Positions 43,138-55,843 of a stretch of DNA of 64,000 bases are shown in pieces; the stretch's first letter is position 1; each line of letters opens with the position of its first letter. Source of the stretch: Chiua virens (Eukaryota; Basidiomycota; Agaricomycetes; Boletales; Boletaceae); contig JAHNUO010000006.1 of assembly GCA_019787685.1 (NCBI GenBank), positions 1,302,001-1,366,000 of the forward strand, written 5' to 3'. Below the pieces are notes generated by a model. That model saw only the letters and a program-made list of their open reading frames with translations. It searched no databases and was not told the origin of the DNA. Made by a program: the position numbers and the translations under genes.

Positions 43138-45661
43138 ATGAGATGCCTTCAAACATGGTCGGCAAAATGTAACAACCACCGTTCTTGGTTTGTCTGGCGG
43201 CGCGGCCTGGCCCAGTCTCTGCCATTCGTCTTACGGCCTTACCAGCAGTCCTGTCTGGATGCTTGTCATGCCGCGCTGCGTGCTGGCGCCACTCGCATTG
43301 GAGTTTCCCTACCCACAGGTGCAGGGAAAACAACAATTTTCACCGTACTCCTCTCCCAGATTCCTTCACCCAGACCGTCCCAGACCTCTGGCTCCTTGAT
43401 CATTGTCAACAGCATAGAACTTGCACGTCAAGCAGCCGCTCAAGCGGAACGAACCTACCCTCACTGGAAAGTCGAACTCGAACAAGGCGTCAACTATCGG
43501 GCGAGCGGGCGAGCAGATGTGTAAGTCTTGGACACGGGACAAATCTCACCAGTAACACGCATCCAGGACTGTCGCGACGTACCAGACACTGCTCCAGCCA
43601 CAGCGATTAACAAAATTTCGGCCAGAGAACTTGAAAGCGATCATCGTAGACGAGGCACACCATGCTGCTGCCCCTTCGTAAGTATCACCAACCTAACACG
43701 AGGGTCGTAATGCCAATCCGATTACCTAGGTATCGTCGAATACTATCCCATTTCAATGTCGACATCAAGAATCCCGATCCAACCTTCGTGCCTCCCTCGA
43801 TACCACACTCCATCCCAATCGTCGGGTTCTCGGCCACATTCAGCCGTCATGATGGTCTTGCCCTTGGTTCAGTATTCGAGAACATTGTATACCACCGCGA
43901 TTTCCTTGACATGATTAAAGAGCAATGGCAAGCTCGTCCGTATCATTTGCATGAAATTACTCTGAATCTGGCTACAGGCTATGTGACGTACGATTTACCT
44001 CTGTCAAAGCTAGTATCAATTTGCAAGGTGCCACTCTCAACTCCAGGACGGGGGACTTCAACGCTTCTAGTCTCGCTCACATCATCAATACCGACACCAT
44101 CAATAGCCTCGTAGTGCGTGCATGGCTGGATCGCGCGGGTACGTATTTCTGGATGTACAGACAACATTCGCTTATTTCATTGTCCTATCCACAGCATCAG
44201 ATCGCAAGTCGACCTTGGTGTTTTGCGTCAATGTTGCGCATGTGAGACGACTCACAGAAACTTTCCGAGAGTTCGGAATTGATGCCCGCCATCTCACTCG
44301 AATACACCTGCAAATGAGCGTCAAACTTTGATCGCCGACTTCAAGGCAGGAGACTATCCTGTCTTGGTCAATTGTGGTACGTTGCGTGCCATTCCACCCT
44401 AGTGCCAAACAACTTAATCAAAGTACTATGCAATTTGTAGCAATCCTGACGGAAGGTGCGGACATTCCGAGGGTTGACTGCGTTGTTGTCTGTCGTCCTA
44501 CGCGGTCTCGGAATGTTTATGCACAAATGGTATGTTTCAAGTACTTCTTGCTCTACATAGACCCTTTACCCTTTGCTGTAGATTGGTAGAGGCATGCGAC
44601 AGTCTCCCGAAAGTGGTAAAGTTGATTGTCGCATCATTGACTTCGTGGACTCGAGTTCGCGTATTTCCGGCGTTATCTCCATTCCGACCCTACTTGGCCT
44701 AGATCCCGGCGAAATCGTTGATGGTCAGTATTCATTGCCCATCCTTTCAATATTATATGATCATCGTCGAGACAGATGCTAGCATCGCTGAGTTGAGGGC
44801 CAGAGCGAAATCTTGCGACTTCGACAATCCCCCAATCGATTTAGATTGCGACGCGGCGTTACCTGAACCGACTTCTGTCACTTATTATGACTATGAGGAT
44901 CCATTCGCGATGGTCGACAGCTTTTCCGGCGCACCTCACATTTCGAGGTTGAGCCCAAACGCGTGGGTTGGGTGCGGTTCTAACATCTATGTCCTTGAAT
45001 GTCTTGGGAAAGGTTACATACGAATCGAACCCGACCTCGTAGGTGAAGGTGAATCCACAGTTTGCAAAGCTGGGATCAAATATGCTCATCAGAAGGTAGC
45101 GTGCCTCCGCGCCACATACACCGAGGCGACCATGCACATATCCTCTGCCAGACAGTTGAAGATATCTCCTTTCATGCGCAAACGGCCGATATCGACTGCA
45201 GACACATTGTCGGACGCGCTTAAAAGCTGTGATACTTATGCAACTCAGAAGATACTCCGTGGACCGCTGGCTTTAGGGTATGTACTTCTTCTGTGACACA
45301 CTCCCGCATTTATTTGTTAACTTGGAATAGTTTGCGCCGGAATGCCAGATGGCGACTGTCTCCAGCCACAGAAAGCCAGAAAGCGTTTATCCAGAAGAGG
45401 AGGAGGAAACGTGCGATGGATCGTGAAACCATCGTGGTGGAGAAGCTTACCAAAGGGGGAGCTGCAAATATCATCACGCGCTTAAAGCATGGGGCTCAAG
45501 TAAGTCCTTCGTATTGCCGTATTTCCAGTTCCAACCGTGCCCAGGCATATCATGAGAACAAGATGAAGGAGCATCGCAAAAAATTACAACTCGCTGAGAA
45601 AGAGAAACTACGGGTGGTACGAAGCATCGTGCAAGTTGGACCACTGGATCAACGACAATAG
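43138..45661 (+). CDS. IRC3: Mitochondrial DEAD/H-type helicase, IRC3-like (one frame break)
   Basis: Starts at ATG 43138, with an N-terminus rich in Arg, Trp and Ser that could be a mitochondrial presequence. Helicase motifs are clear: [16 protein letters not shown] (motif Q/0), [12 protein letters not shown] (Walker A), the split [10 protein letters not shown] exon, [18 protein letters not shown] (DEAH) and [12 protein letters not shown]. The C-terminal lobe has [40 protein letters not shown] and [13 protein letters not shown]. This matches the yeast Irc3 family of mitochondrial branched-DNA helicases. Between GIDARHLT and [18 protein letters not shown] the frame shifts by one base near 44298, as if one T were missing. 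A long charged C-terminal extension ends at 45661. Confidence 0.85.
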
Positions 45662-45685
45662 ATTAGGAGGTAATTAAAGCTGTAG

Positions 45686-48600
45686 TCAGGTGGGCTTCAA
45701 CGAAGATAGCAATGGGGACACTGCGTGCGGACTCTCCAGAGTTAGAACTGCTGCCTGTTGAGCAACATCTAACGCCTCCAAAAACGTGGATGGACGGTGG
45801 AACGCGTGGGGATCTCGAGCCAAGGTAGCTAATAACGCTCCAACAAGAGAATCTCCGGCTCCAGTGGAGTTCAATGGCGCATCTGTTGTTATCTGTAGGG
45901 GAGCGAAATGCTGAATGATGACTATTGCGTCCGAGTTGGAGTGAACAACAATACGTCGATCACGCAAGTTGCTGCGTTGTGATGCCCAGGCAGTAGTTGC
46001 TTCTCCGCGATCCAGTCGCATGACGACCAGTACGCCAAGCTTACCGCACTTGATCACGATATGCTGGAAGAATGGCAGGAGGTTGACAGCCATTTGAGCG
46101 ATCCCCCCATCGGCCATGAATGACAAAGTGCCCAGATCTGATACCGTATCTGAGACTTTTGTTTTTGCGAGCTGAGCCAAGTCAGAGCGGAATTCGGATC
46201 CCAATTCAAAACTATCAATGATGCTCCACCAATGCTCCTGGGACATCAGATCGAAAGTATTGCGTGCATCCTGATACAGTTGGGCGAGTTCGAGCAAATT
46301 CGGAGAGACGAAGGATATCACGGATTGTGTAGACTTTGCAAAGTTGGTGGTTATCGCGGGAAAAATACGCGGGGCCTTCACGACTGAAGTTGGTTCACTG
46401 ATATTGGTTAGCAGGGGAGAGATACAAACAAGGAAGACCTACAAGAATGCTGAACAAAAATCATGTCAATAAAGGGAGAAGAAGAAATGAGATTATATGA
46501 CGTACTTGGGATACCCATCTCCAAGCAGGCTGTTACAATGAGTGGTAAGCAGGTCGGAAGAAACATTGCCGTCGATGGCAAGGAGTTCAGGGGGTTGATC
46601 TCGGAGAATGGAAAGAACCTGTGACATCCAGTGGTAAGCGACGAATATTCGGAGGAACTTATACATACCTGTTCTGCTTCCCAAACGTGCAGAAGATCCA
46701 TGGCAGCAACACCACACTGTAGTTCGCCTTGCGAATCAAGCAGTAGATTGCAAACAGCACTCTGTCGGCTCTTAACGGTCACTAATCCATCCGTTCGCAT
46801 TCCGATTGAATCTGTCATTGTACTGATCAGTTTGCCAAATTCATCGTCCCCAACGGGGGCGACAAGTAATGTCCCAGCATCTTTTCTGGTCGATCCAGCT
46901 ATGATTCTGTGGGTTGCCTCGGCAATATTGCGAGCAACACCACCCAATGACACGGAAACTTTTCCAGGGTAGGTACTCTTTTGATCACGTCCGAGAAGTG
47001 CGTCGGTTTGGGATGTAATGTCCACAGCAGCACATCCAACGACAACAACGGACGCTTTTCGACCACTTGGAGTAGCCTCCCTTCTTTCTGCACTCCCAGA
47101 ACCGTCGACTGCAATGGGTATTGGGGACGAAGGACCCACGGAGGAATCACTGAAAAAATGCTAGGTGCCTCGTCGAATAGGATGGTGGTTTGTGTCGACG
47201 AGCAACTCACATTCTTCCTGTTCTCGAGTTCTTTTTCAATCCTTGAATACGCCATTGCGATTTGTCCACCTAACGTTTCGCAATGTATTACAGTGTAAGA
47301 AGCCCTGTTAAGCAGAGTCACTCACCGACGAGCGCAGTGTTTTGGACTAGAGCGACATCTGCGAACGATAACCTATCAGATGAAGAAGGTATGCGACGTA
47401 TGCTTACTGCTCTCCAAGGACTTGCCGCTGGTAAGCTCGCCAACGCGCTTAAGTAGCCATGGTGTTACTTCCTTTCCCGACTTTGACAGACCTGTCTCTA
47501 CTGACTCTCGTATTGCTCTCTCGACGGCTTCTTGTAGAAGCGCACCATCGGCTTCATGCTTTTCCGGAATAGGAACAGCAAACAGAGCACCATTTGACAT
47601 GCCCAGTTGCCTCTGTACGTCTGTACGCGAATAATTACTAGGACGTTGAACAGAACCAAGGAATGCTTACGAAGAATTCTGGCAGCGATTTCCGGATCAT
47701 TGACGCTCCACGGAGACTGTAAGTTCTCATTATTAGAACTACACCGACGATGACTGGACAAACCTTGAAACCACTTTTACGAGAGTAGAATGCAGGGAAG
47801 TCATTCGACTCGGCATACGATATAACGGGTACTCCAAGGGTTTCCTGCACAGATAGTGTCTGGGCAAACAACCGAAAGGCATCAGAGGGAACGCACGAGG
47901 TACTCGAGCGTCCTGTGAATGTATATCAGTATTCGAAGCAACGATCTCTACCACAGTTGTCTTGAACTCACCTCCCAATATCCAAGATCGACTTGACACC
48001 AGCCGAAACCAAACCCACGGGACAACGAGAAAGTTCGTGTAGATCAGCTGAAACATCCATTGCTGTGGGAGATCGTCAATTCATCCGATATTGAAGAAAC
48101 AACCGAGATGAGACATACTGTGCTCACCCCCACGGTGCACTCCGCCTAAACTGTGGAGGCATGAGTGTAATTCCATTGCATGATACACTTCTTACCCTCC
48201 AGTGGCAAATATCTGTCGGATGGTGAGCTAAACTACTCGATCTGACGTTAGGGACGTGCCTTGATGCCCGCGAGCGCAGCGAATATCAACGTTGAGCTAC
48301 ACGTAGTACCACCGTCTCTCCTTAATGCCATAGCAGCAGCAATGTCCCTTCTTGACAATTTCACAGGATTCGTGCTTCGACTCGCAAGTCGCACAAGCTC
48401 GGCAGGGTGAAGACCGATTTTGACACGACCTTCAATAAGACCAATCGTGGCCGGGGTACTGCCTGTGGACCTCACAATCCTCTCTACTGACTGCGCCATC
48501 TCTAGGGAGGTGGGGTACGGCATTCCGTGAGTGATTATGGTGGACTCGAGTGCTACCACCGGACGATTATTTGCCAAAGCATCCTCGACTTCTGGATGTA

Positions 48601-48718
48601 CATCGATGGAACTGGCGTAGGTTGACGAGCGGTGTGAGAGAGAGAATCGAAGACTTCGAGGTAATCGAGAAAGGCTCGCAACGGAAATGCTCGTACGACG
48701 ATGACCCGAGGCGAACAT
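45686..48718 (-). CDS. Bifunctional pseudouridine-5'-phosphate glycosidase / PfkB pseudouridine kinase
   Basis: Start at 48718-48716, with a basic, Ser-rich N-terminus that may target mitochondria (MFASGHRRTSISVASLSRLP). The PsuG half reads RPVVALESTIITHGMPYPTS, IGLIEGRVKIGL, DIAAAMALRRDGGTTCSST, ETLGVPVISYAESNDFPAFY and NGALFAVPIP. From about 47070 a PfkB kinase half follows: VVVVGCAAVDITSQTDALLG, VSVSLGGVARNIAEATHRI, and near 45860 PLNSTGAGDSLVGALLATLA, which contains the anion hole and catalytic Asp. Together the two activities phosphorylate pseudouridine and split it to uracil and ribose-5-phosphate. The fused form occurs in several eukaryotes. The gene is multi-exon, with its stop at 45688-45686, only 24 bases from the IRC3 stop. 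Confidence 0.9.
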
Positions 48719-48787
48719 GTTGAAGTGAGAGTGTGCCGTAATGGGGCGTTGTGGTTAATTTAGCGCTTAGATTCTACCACTTCAGCG

Positions 48788-49367
48788 ATGGCTTATCCAA
48801 CCACCTCGACTGCAGCAAGAGAGGATTGGGAGCGGTACACGTGTCTCCTGACCTACGAGCCCTTGGATATAGACGCAATCATGCGCTCAGTGAAGGACGA
48901 CAGCGCTGGCGCAACAGCCGTCTTCATTGGTACTACTCGCAATTCTTTCAAAGGTGCTATCATTGCGCGTTACAAGCCGATGGACATCATCACTGACACG
49001 ACATGTAAAAACTCCCACAGGCAAAGTAGTGGCCCGCTTAGAATATCAAGCTTACAGCAAGCTGGCTATTAAAACCATGGTGCAAATCGTTCAGGATGCT
49101 CGCCAAGCAGTATCGCGATCGACACACCAAACACCACTTCACAGCGTCCCTTCTCTCATATCGTGCGCTGTCCATCATCGCCTAGGGACCGTTCCAGTGG
49201 GCGAGCCATCAATAATCATCGCGGTGTCGTCGCCGCATCGCAAGGAGGCTTTCACAGCATGCGAAAGGATACTCGAGGACGTGAAGGAAAAGGCGCAGAT
49301 CTGGAAGAGGGAGTACTATGAAGGAGAGACGGAGGAAGACGCGGAATGGAAAGCAAATAACTGCTGA
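48788..49367 (+). CDS. MOCS2B: Molybdopterin synthase catalytic subunit (MoaE/MOCS2B)
   Basis: Starts at ATG 48788. Exon 1 reads LLTYEPLDIDAIMRSVKDDS and ATAVFIGTTRNSF. A GT-AG intron near 48953-49020 joins to GKVVARLEYQAYSKLAIKTM. The second exon continues CAVHHRLGTVPVGEPSIIIA, then SSPHRKEAFTACERIL and KAQIWKREYYEGE, with the conserved lysines. The stop is at 49365-49367. The subunit adds sulfur to precursor Z to make molybdopterin. It is divergent from the PsuG-PfkB gene (69 bases between starts) and convergent with ICE2 (60 bases between stops). About 18 residues (SRSTHQTPLHSVPSLI) sit where homologs have a short loop. Confidence 0.9.
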
Positions 49368-49427
49368 TCCGGAGAGGCGCGTTGTTTAGAGAAACGTGGG
49401 TGACGTTGTCCATTTGTATCATGTCAA

Positions 49428-50759
49428 TTACTCCACTTTCCACTTTGTGCTCACGTCATCGTCGTCTGGGCTAACGATGAGCTCTACGGACCATAGAAGG
49501 AGGGTAAACATGACATTTGCCCAACGCCACCAAACTTGAGATGCAGGATCCAGAACTACGATCGATTATCAGCTCTGAGATCGAGAGAGAATAAGAGACG
49601 CACGCAGCAGATGTGAGTACACCATCACGAATATCAGTTGTCGGTATGTCAAGAGGAAACGTGTCAAGGTTGATGTCTAGAAGGAATACCCAATGATTAG
49701 CTATGCGTGGCGGTTGGGTTTTCAGGACGTACAGGTCTGCCATCCCAACCATCATTTGTCAAATCGTCCGACTCCCAAGCATTCGCACCGATCGTAGGGA
49801 GTATGCGTGAAGCAAACTGGAGAATACTCAAACGGTAAAACAGTGCGATGAGCACCGGCTTTGGGAGGGTATTTGTAATGAAGTTGACAAGCGTTTGAAG
49901 ATGGGGAAGGATATTGGACAAAAGTGGTGCGCTGTAGGCACACTTCAGCATATGCCATATGTGGGTCGATGAATGTACGTACTATGAAGATGCTGGATCC
50001 GAGAATGATGTTCGATCAAAACCACAGAGCCAGATATTGTAGGCCAAGAACAAAGAAAGCATCGAGGATTCTATAATGTTTGTCCTGCGGAGACGGAAAC
50101 CGATCACCGTCAAGAACAGGAAGGCAGTCAATGCCACCCCTAACAGTGTTGAAGAAAGCGGGGACGTGGCTGCAGCTGGATACGCCTGGGTGGGCAAACG
50201 TGAGTTAAGTGGCGCCAAGGCAATGGATAACCTACCACGACTATCCACCATGCTGCAACGACATATGCCACTGCTGATGCGATAAGGATGCCAAATTGAT
50301 AACTTTCTGCTTCGTCTGCCAGCTCCTTTCCAACCTGACCTACCTTCTGGGCGACAAGCAGACTAGAGAGACCCTCCATGGCCACATAAATCGGTCCCGA
50401 AAATGTCAAAATCTTGCCCCACCAATTGGCTGTAGTGGCTAGCATTGGATGAACGGTTTGGGAGAAAGCATTGAAGGACACGAGGAGGAGGAAGGGGTGC
50501 ATAGGAACCTGCATTACGGAAAGTAACTGTGATCCCCAGAGGAGGATGAGCGTGCCATGGATGAACGAATGCGCAGAGAGTAGAAGTGAGAGCAGAAGGA
50601 ATGCGGGTGTAGAAAGGGTTGCAAGGGTCAAAGGAAGATAAAGCAATATCTGCAACACTGTAGACAACCTGGAGCAAGTAAGGTTGGGGTGGTGAAAATA
50701 GGGCGTAACGGTTACCTCGCTGTGTGTGACAGCGCACTCCATAGTATCCAAGGATTCAT
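49428..50759 (-). CDS. ICE2: ICE2-family ER membrane protein
   Basis: Start at 50759-50757 (MNPWILWSALSHTAR), joined by an intron to LSTVLQILLYLPLTLATLST. Multiple hydrophobic helices follow. The conserved block EGLSSLLVAQKVGQVGKEL is typical of Ice2, as are LTRFLLTYRQLIFVMVYSHL and, after a final intron, LDPASQVWWRWANVMFTLLL. The stop is at 49430-49428. In yeast, Ice2 controls ER membrane growth, cortical ER inheritance and lipid use by restraining the Pah1 phosphatase. The protein is polytopic, with probably eight or more membrane segments. Confidence 0.72.
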
Positions 50760-50956
50760 ACTATTCACCAATGGGTTCGTCACTCTCGCTGAGCGCTGCC
50801 AAAGGATGGACACCGACGTAGAACTTGTGGTGGTTGCGTTCCAGTACTCAAGCTTAGGAAAAGCGTCACCAAATTCAAACAAGTCCACAACATTGAATAA
50901 TTTGCAACAAAACATATGTACACATACATTAGGAATGAACACAGAACATAAACGAA

Positions 50957-52534
50957 TTAAATGGACAACTGTGGTGCATTTCCCTGAGGTGTGGGTGCGA
51001 GCGTATTCCTTGAACTAAGAAGACCCTTCGCAGCCGCGAAGTCCGTACCACGGTTGAAGGCTGCAGGGTCTGATGGTGAAACATAGAACTTGTCAATGAT
51101 AGGTATTTGCAACAAATTCATCTTCGGGGTGATCACAACCATGTTATTGGTTCGTATCTCCATCCAATCGGCTATTGCGCAGGTTGGTCCCGATGAACTC
51201 AGTCAAACATGTGCACACGCACCTTTCTCAAATGTAAGAGGCTCGCTGGCAATCTAAGACAGTCAGGCTGGTCCAGAGACGCAAGCTGAAAGAACTAACC
51301 ATAATAATATTCTCTCGTTTGTCCGCTTTTGTCATTTTGTAGTGTCCTCCCTGCGTGTACTCGCTGAAGGTCGTACCAGATGAAAACCACTGCAAAAATT
51401 CTCAGACGATGGGAAGACTCTTCTGTGCACATCACCATTTACCAGCGAGGCAGCCTCATCATGACGAGATGAGATGTAACGGGTCGCAACGACGCTTTCT
51501 CCATCGGTGACACAAAAATTCATCAGACTGGGCTAAGCACGAGGTAAATTGATATTCATCGGCTGGTCGAAGAAGGATGCATACTTCAGTTATACCCGCA
51601 AGGTCCGCGTAATCGTTAAGGGTAGCGATTGCGTCTAACATTGCTTGCTGGAGTGTGTGATGACTGAAGGATTTCGCTTTCGCATCGGGAAGCTGGCAAC
51701 GAATCAGTGAGATATCTAAGGCTGGCTATCAGGACACTCACCTTGGACAAGAACAGCGCAAATGCCCATTCCGAATCTGTATCTGCTTAGCAAGCAGAGT
51801 TGCATACTAATGAGGAACCTCCCACCGGTGTTTCCTTGTACGACGTTGAATATCTCGTCCGATAACTCCGCTTGTAATTTCCGTTTAATGAGATGGAAAT
51901 CTGCGATTCCACCGTTATGCATAAACTAAAATTTTGGAATTTAGAACGGCAATTTATTGGCTGTATGCCCCCATGAAGCTCACCATGATGTTCCCGAAAA
52001 CGAAGGGATGGCAATTGTCCAACGATAAAGAACCGGCAGTAGTTGCTCTCACGTGAGCACTGAAGAGATCAAAATCCAAAGAAGATGCATATATCTTTAG
52101 TTACGCACAACACGAGTGGTGACTTGATCTTTTCCGCTAATCGTACGAGATTGGCGTTGTTCCAAGCCTATTTTTGCGTTAGTAAAGAATCACCGGGATC
52201 ATAACTTGGTTACAGGGGTCACGGAAGTGAATATGCAAGGCTGGCTGCCGAGTTCTTCGTCGTGGACGGTGTCATACCAACCTAGAAGGGGAATTTGAGG
52301 GTGCGCCTTGACATGGCTGTGCCGAAACGCACCAACACCAAAACCGTCTCCATTGATGGGTCTCCGATGGTCCAGGCGTAATCGTGAATCGAAGGCTTGG
52401 TTTATAATAGAATGACATGGGCGGGTCAATAACTAGTGAATGATCGGAGACTGGTCGGAAGGAACAACGACAGAGTTGCTCACATGGGATAATTGAACCG
52501 GGGAAGTGCCCTTGTAAATCACGAAGCGACACAT
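50957..52534 (-). CDS. DUG3: Class II glutamine amidotransferase, DUG3-like
   Basis: Start at 52534-52532 (MCRFVIYKGTSPVQLS), so Cys2 becomes the N-terminal nucleophile after Met removal. Further motifs are CHSIINQAFDSRLRLDHRRP, INGDGFGVGAF, PLVFAHVRATTSGSLSLDNC, HPFVFGNIMW, then FMHNGGIADFHLIKRKLQ. The C-terminal exon reads NNMVVITPKMNLLQIPIID, with the stop at 50959-50957. In yeast, Dug3 works with Dug1/Dug2 in cytosolic glutathione breakdown. Numerous short introns are present. It is in tandem with ICE2 and the phosphoacetylglucosamine mutase gene on the same strand. Confidence 0.85.
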
Positions 52535-52756
52535 GGATGTTTTGGTTGATGGGTGTCAAGAGGAAAAGAGAGTTGAATCATTCCAGGTCGTGTGCGAGAG
52601 AGTTGCGCAAGCATGGCACCAAATTACGTTCAAAATTGTGCAAGTGTTGCCTTGGTTCGGAACTCGGATGTCTATACTAGTACACTGCCCCTTCCTCCTG
52701 CCACGTCTGTAAAAGTACTGTACACGACACTTGCTTGAATTCATATTTGTCCGTTA

Positions 52757-54686
52757 TCACCTAAACTCTAACGGCCTCTGCGCAGGGTCTCCACCCGCCT
52801 CATCGTATACAAGCCCCGCGACACGGAATGCAAGATCTGCACATCCAAGACCGTCGTTCAACAAACATTCATGTCAAGTGAGAATTTCTTACCAATCGCC
52901 TTATCCGTCTGTTGCGCCTCCGCATATACCCTGACTACATCTTCCGTACCACTCGGCCGAACAAATGAGCGACCCCCCGTCTCCTGCGCAAGTTGGTCGA
53001 TTTTCGCCTGAAGACCGGGGGGCCGCACCAAGCGGCGTTCCGCATCCTCGGTAACAAAGGTATTCCTATCGCCAACCTTGACTTTGACCAATCGGTTTGG
53101 AAGGTCCGTGTACAGGTTGTCCCATGCTTCCACGGTGTAAGACATGTGGAAGAGCGCGGCCTCGACGAGGAGCATGTCAGAGAGTGCATCGCCAACGGTC
53201 TGGTTGATAACATTAATCACATCCTTCAAACGCTTGAATGCAACTGCCTGCGCGGTTGTGGAAGGTTTATGAGAGATAATTTTTCGCTGAGCAGACGGCG
53301 AGAACAAAACGGTCCCGTGACCATTGGCTTCGAAGTACACTCCAATGTCGTATTTCTCTGCCGCTGCATGGTGCAAGTGTTTGACGCCAGTCGGAACACA
53401 AGTCACAGGAAGTCTCTGCGTCGGGTGAGCATAGGGTTTCCTCTGTTATATAGCCACCCACCTCTGACAAGTATTTGGTGGAACTACCATTAGCATATGC
53501 CGTTTGGACGACACCAACTTTAATCTTCTCTTGCATATCCTGGAGGCCTGCATCCTTGACTAACCCCACGACGAAGCTTGCAACCAACGTCGTGATCCTA
53601 TCCCCATCCAGCATGCGAAACTTTCCAGCATCATCCAGGTAGTAATAGATGAGGCGGTCGGCATCACCGTCCAAACTACACCCACGTTCTCCTGGTACCA
53701 GCTCGGAGGTAAGAGACGGCGGCAATTTTTGGTTGACCTTAACATAGTCGGCGCCACAATCTTCGTTGAGTTTCGTCGCACTCTCTATGGAGGTATTTTT
53801 CAACACAAGATGGAGGGATTCGCCAAGAAAATCATTGAGGGTCTTCGCAGCTAGAGCACCAACCCCATTGGCACAATCGACCAACAGGTAAGTGGGGGTA
53901 TCTTTCTCTGCCTGGAAGATGCGTTAGCGGCGAGGAACATACGAGCGAGAGTGGACACGAACAAGGAGCGTTTTAAACGCGCTACTGAGCTTGAGATAGT
54001 AGCTTTCTATTAACTCTTTCATGCTCCACTCTCGTGTCGTGGTATTGATGGTATCTACCAAATAGTGGAGAATAGGCGTCGTTGTAACCTCGGCGTCCGT
54101 GGCCTTTGCACCCATAGCGGCGAGACCTTTACGATGTGCTGCAACGAGTTTTGGACCAGAGGCACGCGTATCGCGCGCATATACGACACTGGCTGGCATA
54201 TCTAATGGTATTTGTTTGGAACGGATGAAGTTCTCCAGAATCGCGATGAATGCGTCAGGCGACGGCGCGTTCGCGAAGTCAGTAGCATGCGATTCCCAAG
54301 AAGAATCCAACATTTCTCCGTGAGGATCAACAAGCTTGACACCATTGTCCTGTATGGGACCCAGGTTTGAGCGGTGTCGACTCGGAGATAGTCAAGAGAA
54401 TTATTAGACATGCCTCGGCTGGATTGTGTGAAGCAGTGATCATCACGCCAATGGTCTGACCACCGCATGTCTTGCTCCTCAAGGCCGCTAGAATCCCAAC
54501 TTTGAAGAGTACAGATTCGAGTTTGTTCCCCCTGGGTTTTGTTTAGATCTGATCTGGGCAAGACGTAGCATGTGCGTACAAGGTTCTGAAACCTGCAGTA
54601 CCATAGGAGAACTTTTCACCTGGTTTTATTGGGTATTCTTCCAACCCCCTCCTGAGGTCGTGTTCAAAGCTAGAAAGTACAGACAT
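52757..54686 (-). CDS. PCM1: Phosphoacetylglucosamine mutase
   Basis: Start at 54686-54684 (MSVLSSFEHDLRRGLEEYPI), followed by KFSYGTAGFRT. The phosphoserine loop is VMITASHNPAEDNGVKLVDP, the metal-binding loop GCSLDGDADRLIYYY, the sugar-binding loop YFEANGHGTVLFS, and the phosphate-binding loop FVRPSGTEDVVRVYAEA. The last exon ends AQRPLEFR with the stop at 52759-52757. The enzyme interconverts GlcNAc-6-phosphate and GlcNAc-1-phosphate on the way to UDP-GlcNAc, the precursor for chitin and glycosylation. All catalytic loops are present. It is divergent from SEC17 with about 136 bases between starts. Confidence 0.95.
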
Positions 54687-54822
54687 GACTCGGATGAACA
54701 AGCGGTTGAATAATATTGCTAATCGCTGATCAACAGCTTTGAAGTTATCTAAGGTAGGGATCACGTGATACGAACTGCGATTGCAATTGCTGTCAACTCA
54801 TCTGTGTTACATTCCAACCACG

Positions 54823-55843
54823 ATGCCGTCCAAATCGACCGCCCAGACCCTTTTAGAAAAAGCGGATAAGAAGGCCAACTCGTCTACGGGGTGGTTCTCT
54901 TCATCATCTACGAAATTTGAGGAAGCCGGTGATCTTTATCAGCAGGCTGCCAATGCCTTCAAGCTCGACAAACAATTCAGGGACGCGGGGGATGCATTCG
55001 CAAGAGAAGCAGAGTGTAGAGAAAGGTGTAAGGAGGCGAACGAGGCTGCAAATGCTTGGTGGAACGCTGCCAAAGCATACAAGCGAGGGTTTCCTGATTG
55101 TGAATCTATCCCTTTCGCTTACAGTTAGTCTCGAAGACTGAACCGCATCTATTTAGTGGCAATCCAAGCGCTGTCTCAGACAATTACTCACTTAACTGCC
55201 TCCGGTCGATTCCGACAGGCTGCGGATAGAGAAAAGGAGATTGCGCAAATCTATCAACACGAACTTAATGACGTACGGAAAGCTTGTGAGAGTCTCGAGC
55301 GGGCGGGCGACTGGTACTCTCAAGAAGATGCCACTGCGTTCGTTATCTTTCTCATTTAGTGGATGAAATTTCTGATATTTTGCAGTACTGCGAATGCATG
55401 CTACAAAGATGCTGCAGATCTCCATGCCGAGCTAGACGAATATCCACAGGCCATCCAACGTTATGAGCAGGTGGCGGACCAATCGCTCACGTCTGCTCTC
55501 ACGAAATACAGCGTCAAGGAGTATTGGCTAAGGGCGTGCCTTTGCGCCTTGGCTATGAAAGTAAGTACGACAAACGTACTCGAGTTTTCTGGCTGACACC
55601 ATGCAGGACTCTGTTACCGCCAAACGAAACATACAGAAGTACATGTCACAGGACCCTACCTTTGCATCCACCCGCGAGTGTAAATTTGTCAATGCAATCA
55701 TCGATGCTATTCAAGCCGAAGACCAGCAGACATTCACAGGATGTGTTTTCGAATATGATCAGGTCACCAAGTTGGATAATTGGAAGACGGCGATTCTCCT
55801 GAAGATCAAGCGTACTATCGATGAGGAACCTGGCATTCTTTGA
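54823..55843 (+). CDS. SEC17: Alpha-SNAP vesicle fusion adaptor
   Basis: Starts at ATG 54823 (MPSKSTAQTLLEKADKKANS), then GWFSSSSTKFEEAGDLYQQA, AANAFKLDKQFRDAGDAFAR, AIQALSQTITHLTASGRFRQ, AADREKEIAQIYQHEL, ACYKDAADLHAELDEYPQAI and YWLRACLCALAMK. It ends with DNWKTAILLKIKRTIDEEP, stop 55843. These are the TPR-like helices and the C-terminal leucine segment that stimulates NSF/Sec18. The protein binds SNARE complexes and recruits the ATPase that takes them apart. Introns are about 50-60 bases and the frame is intact. Confidence 0.95.
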
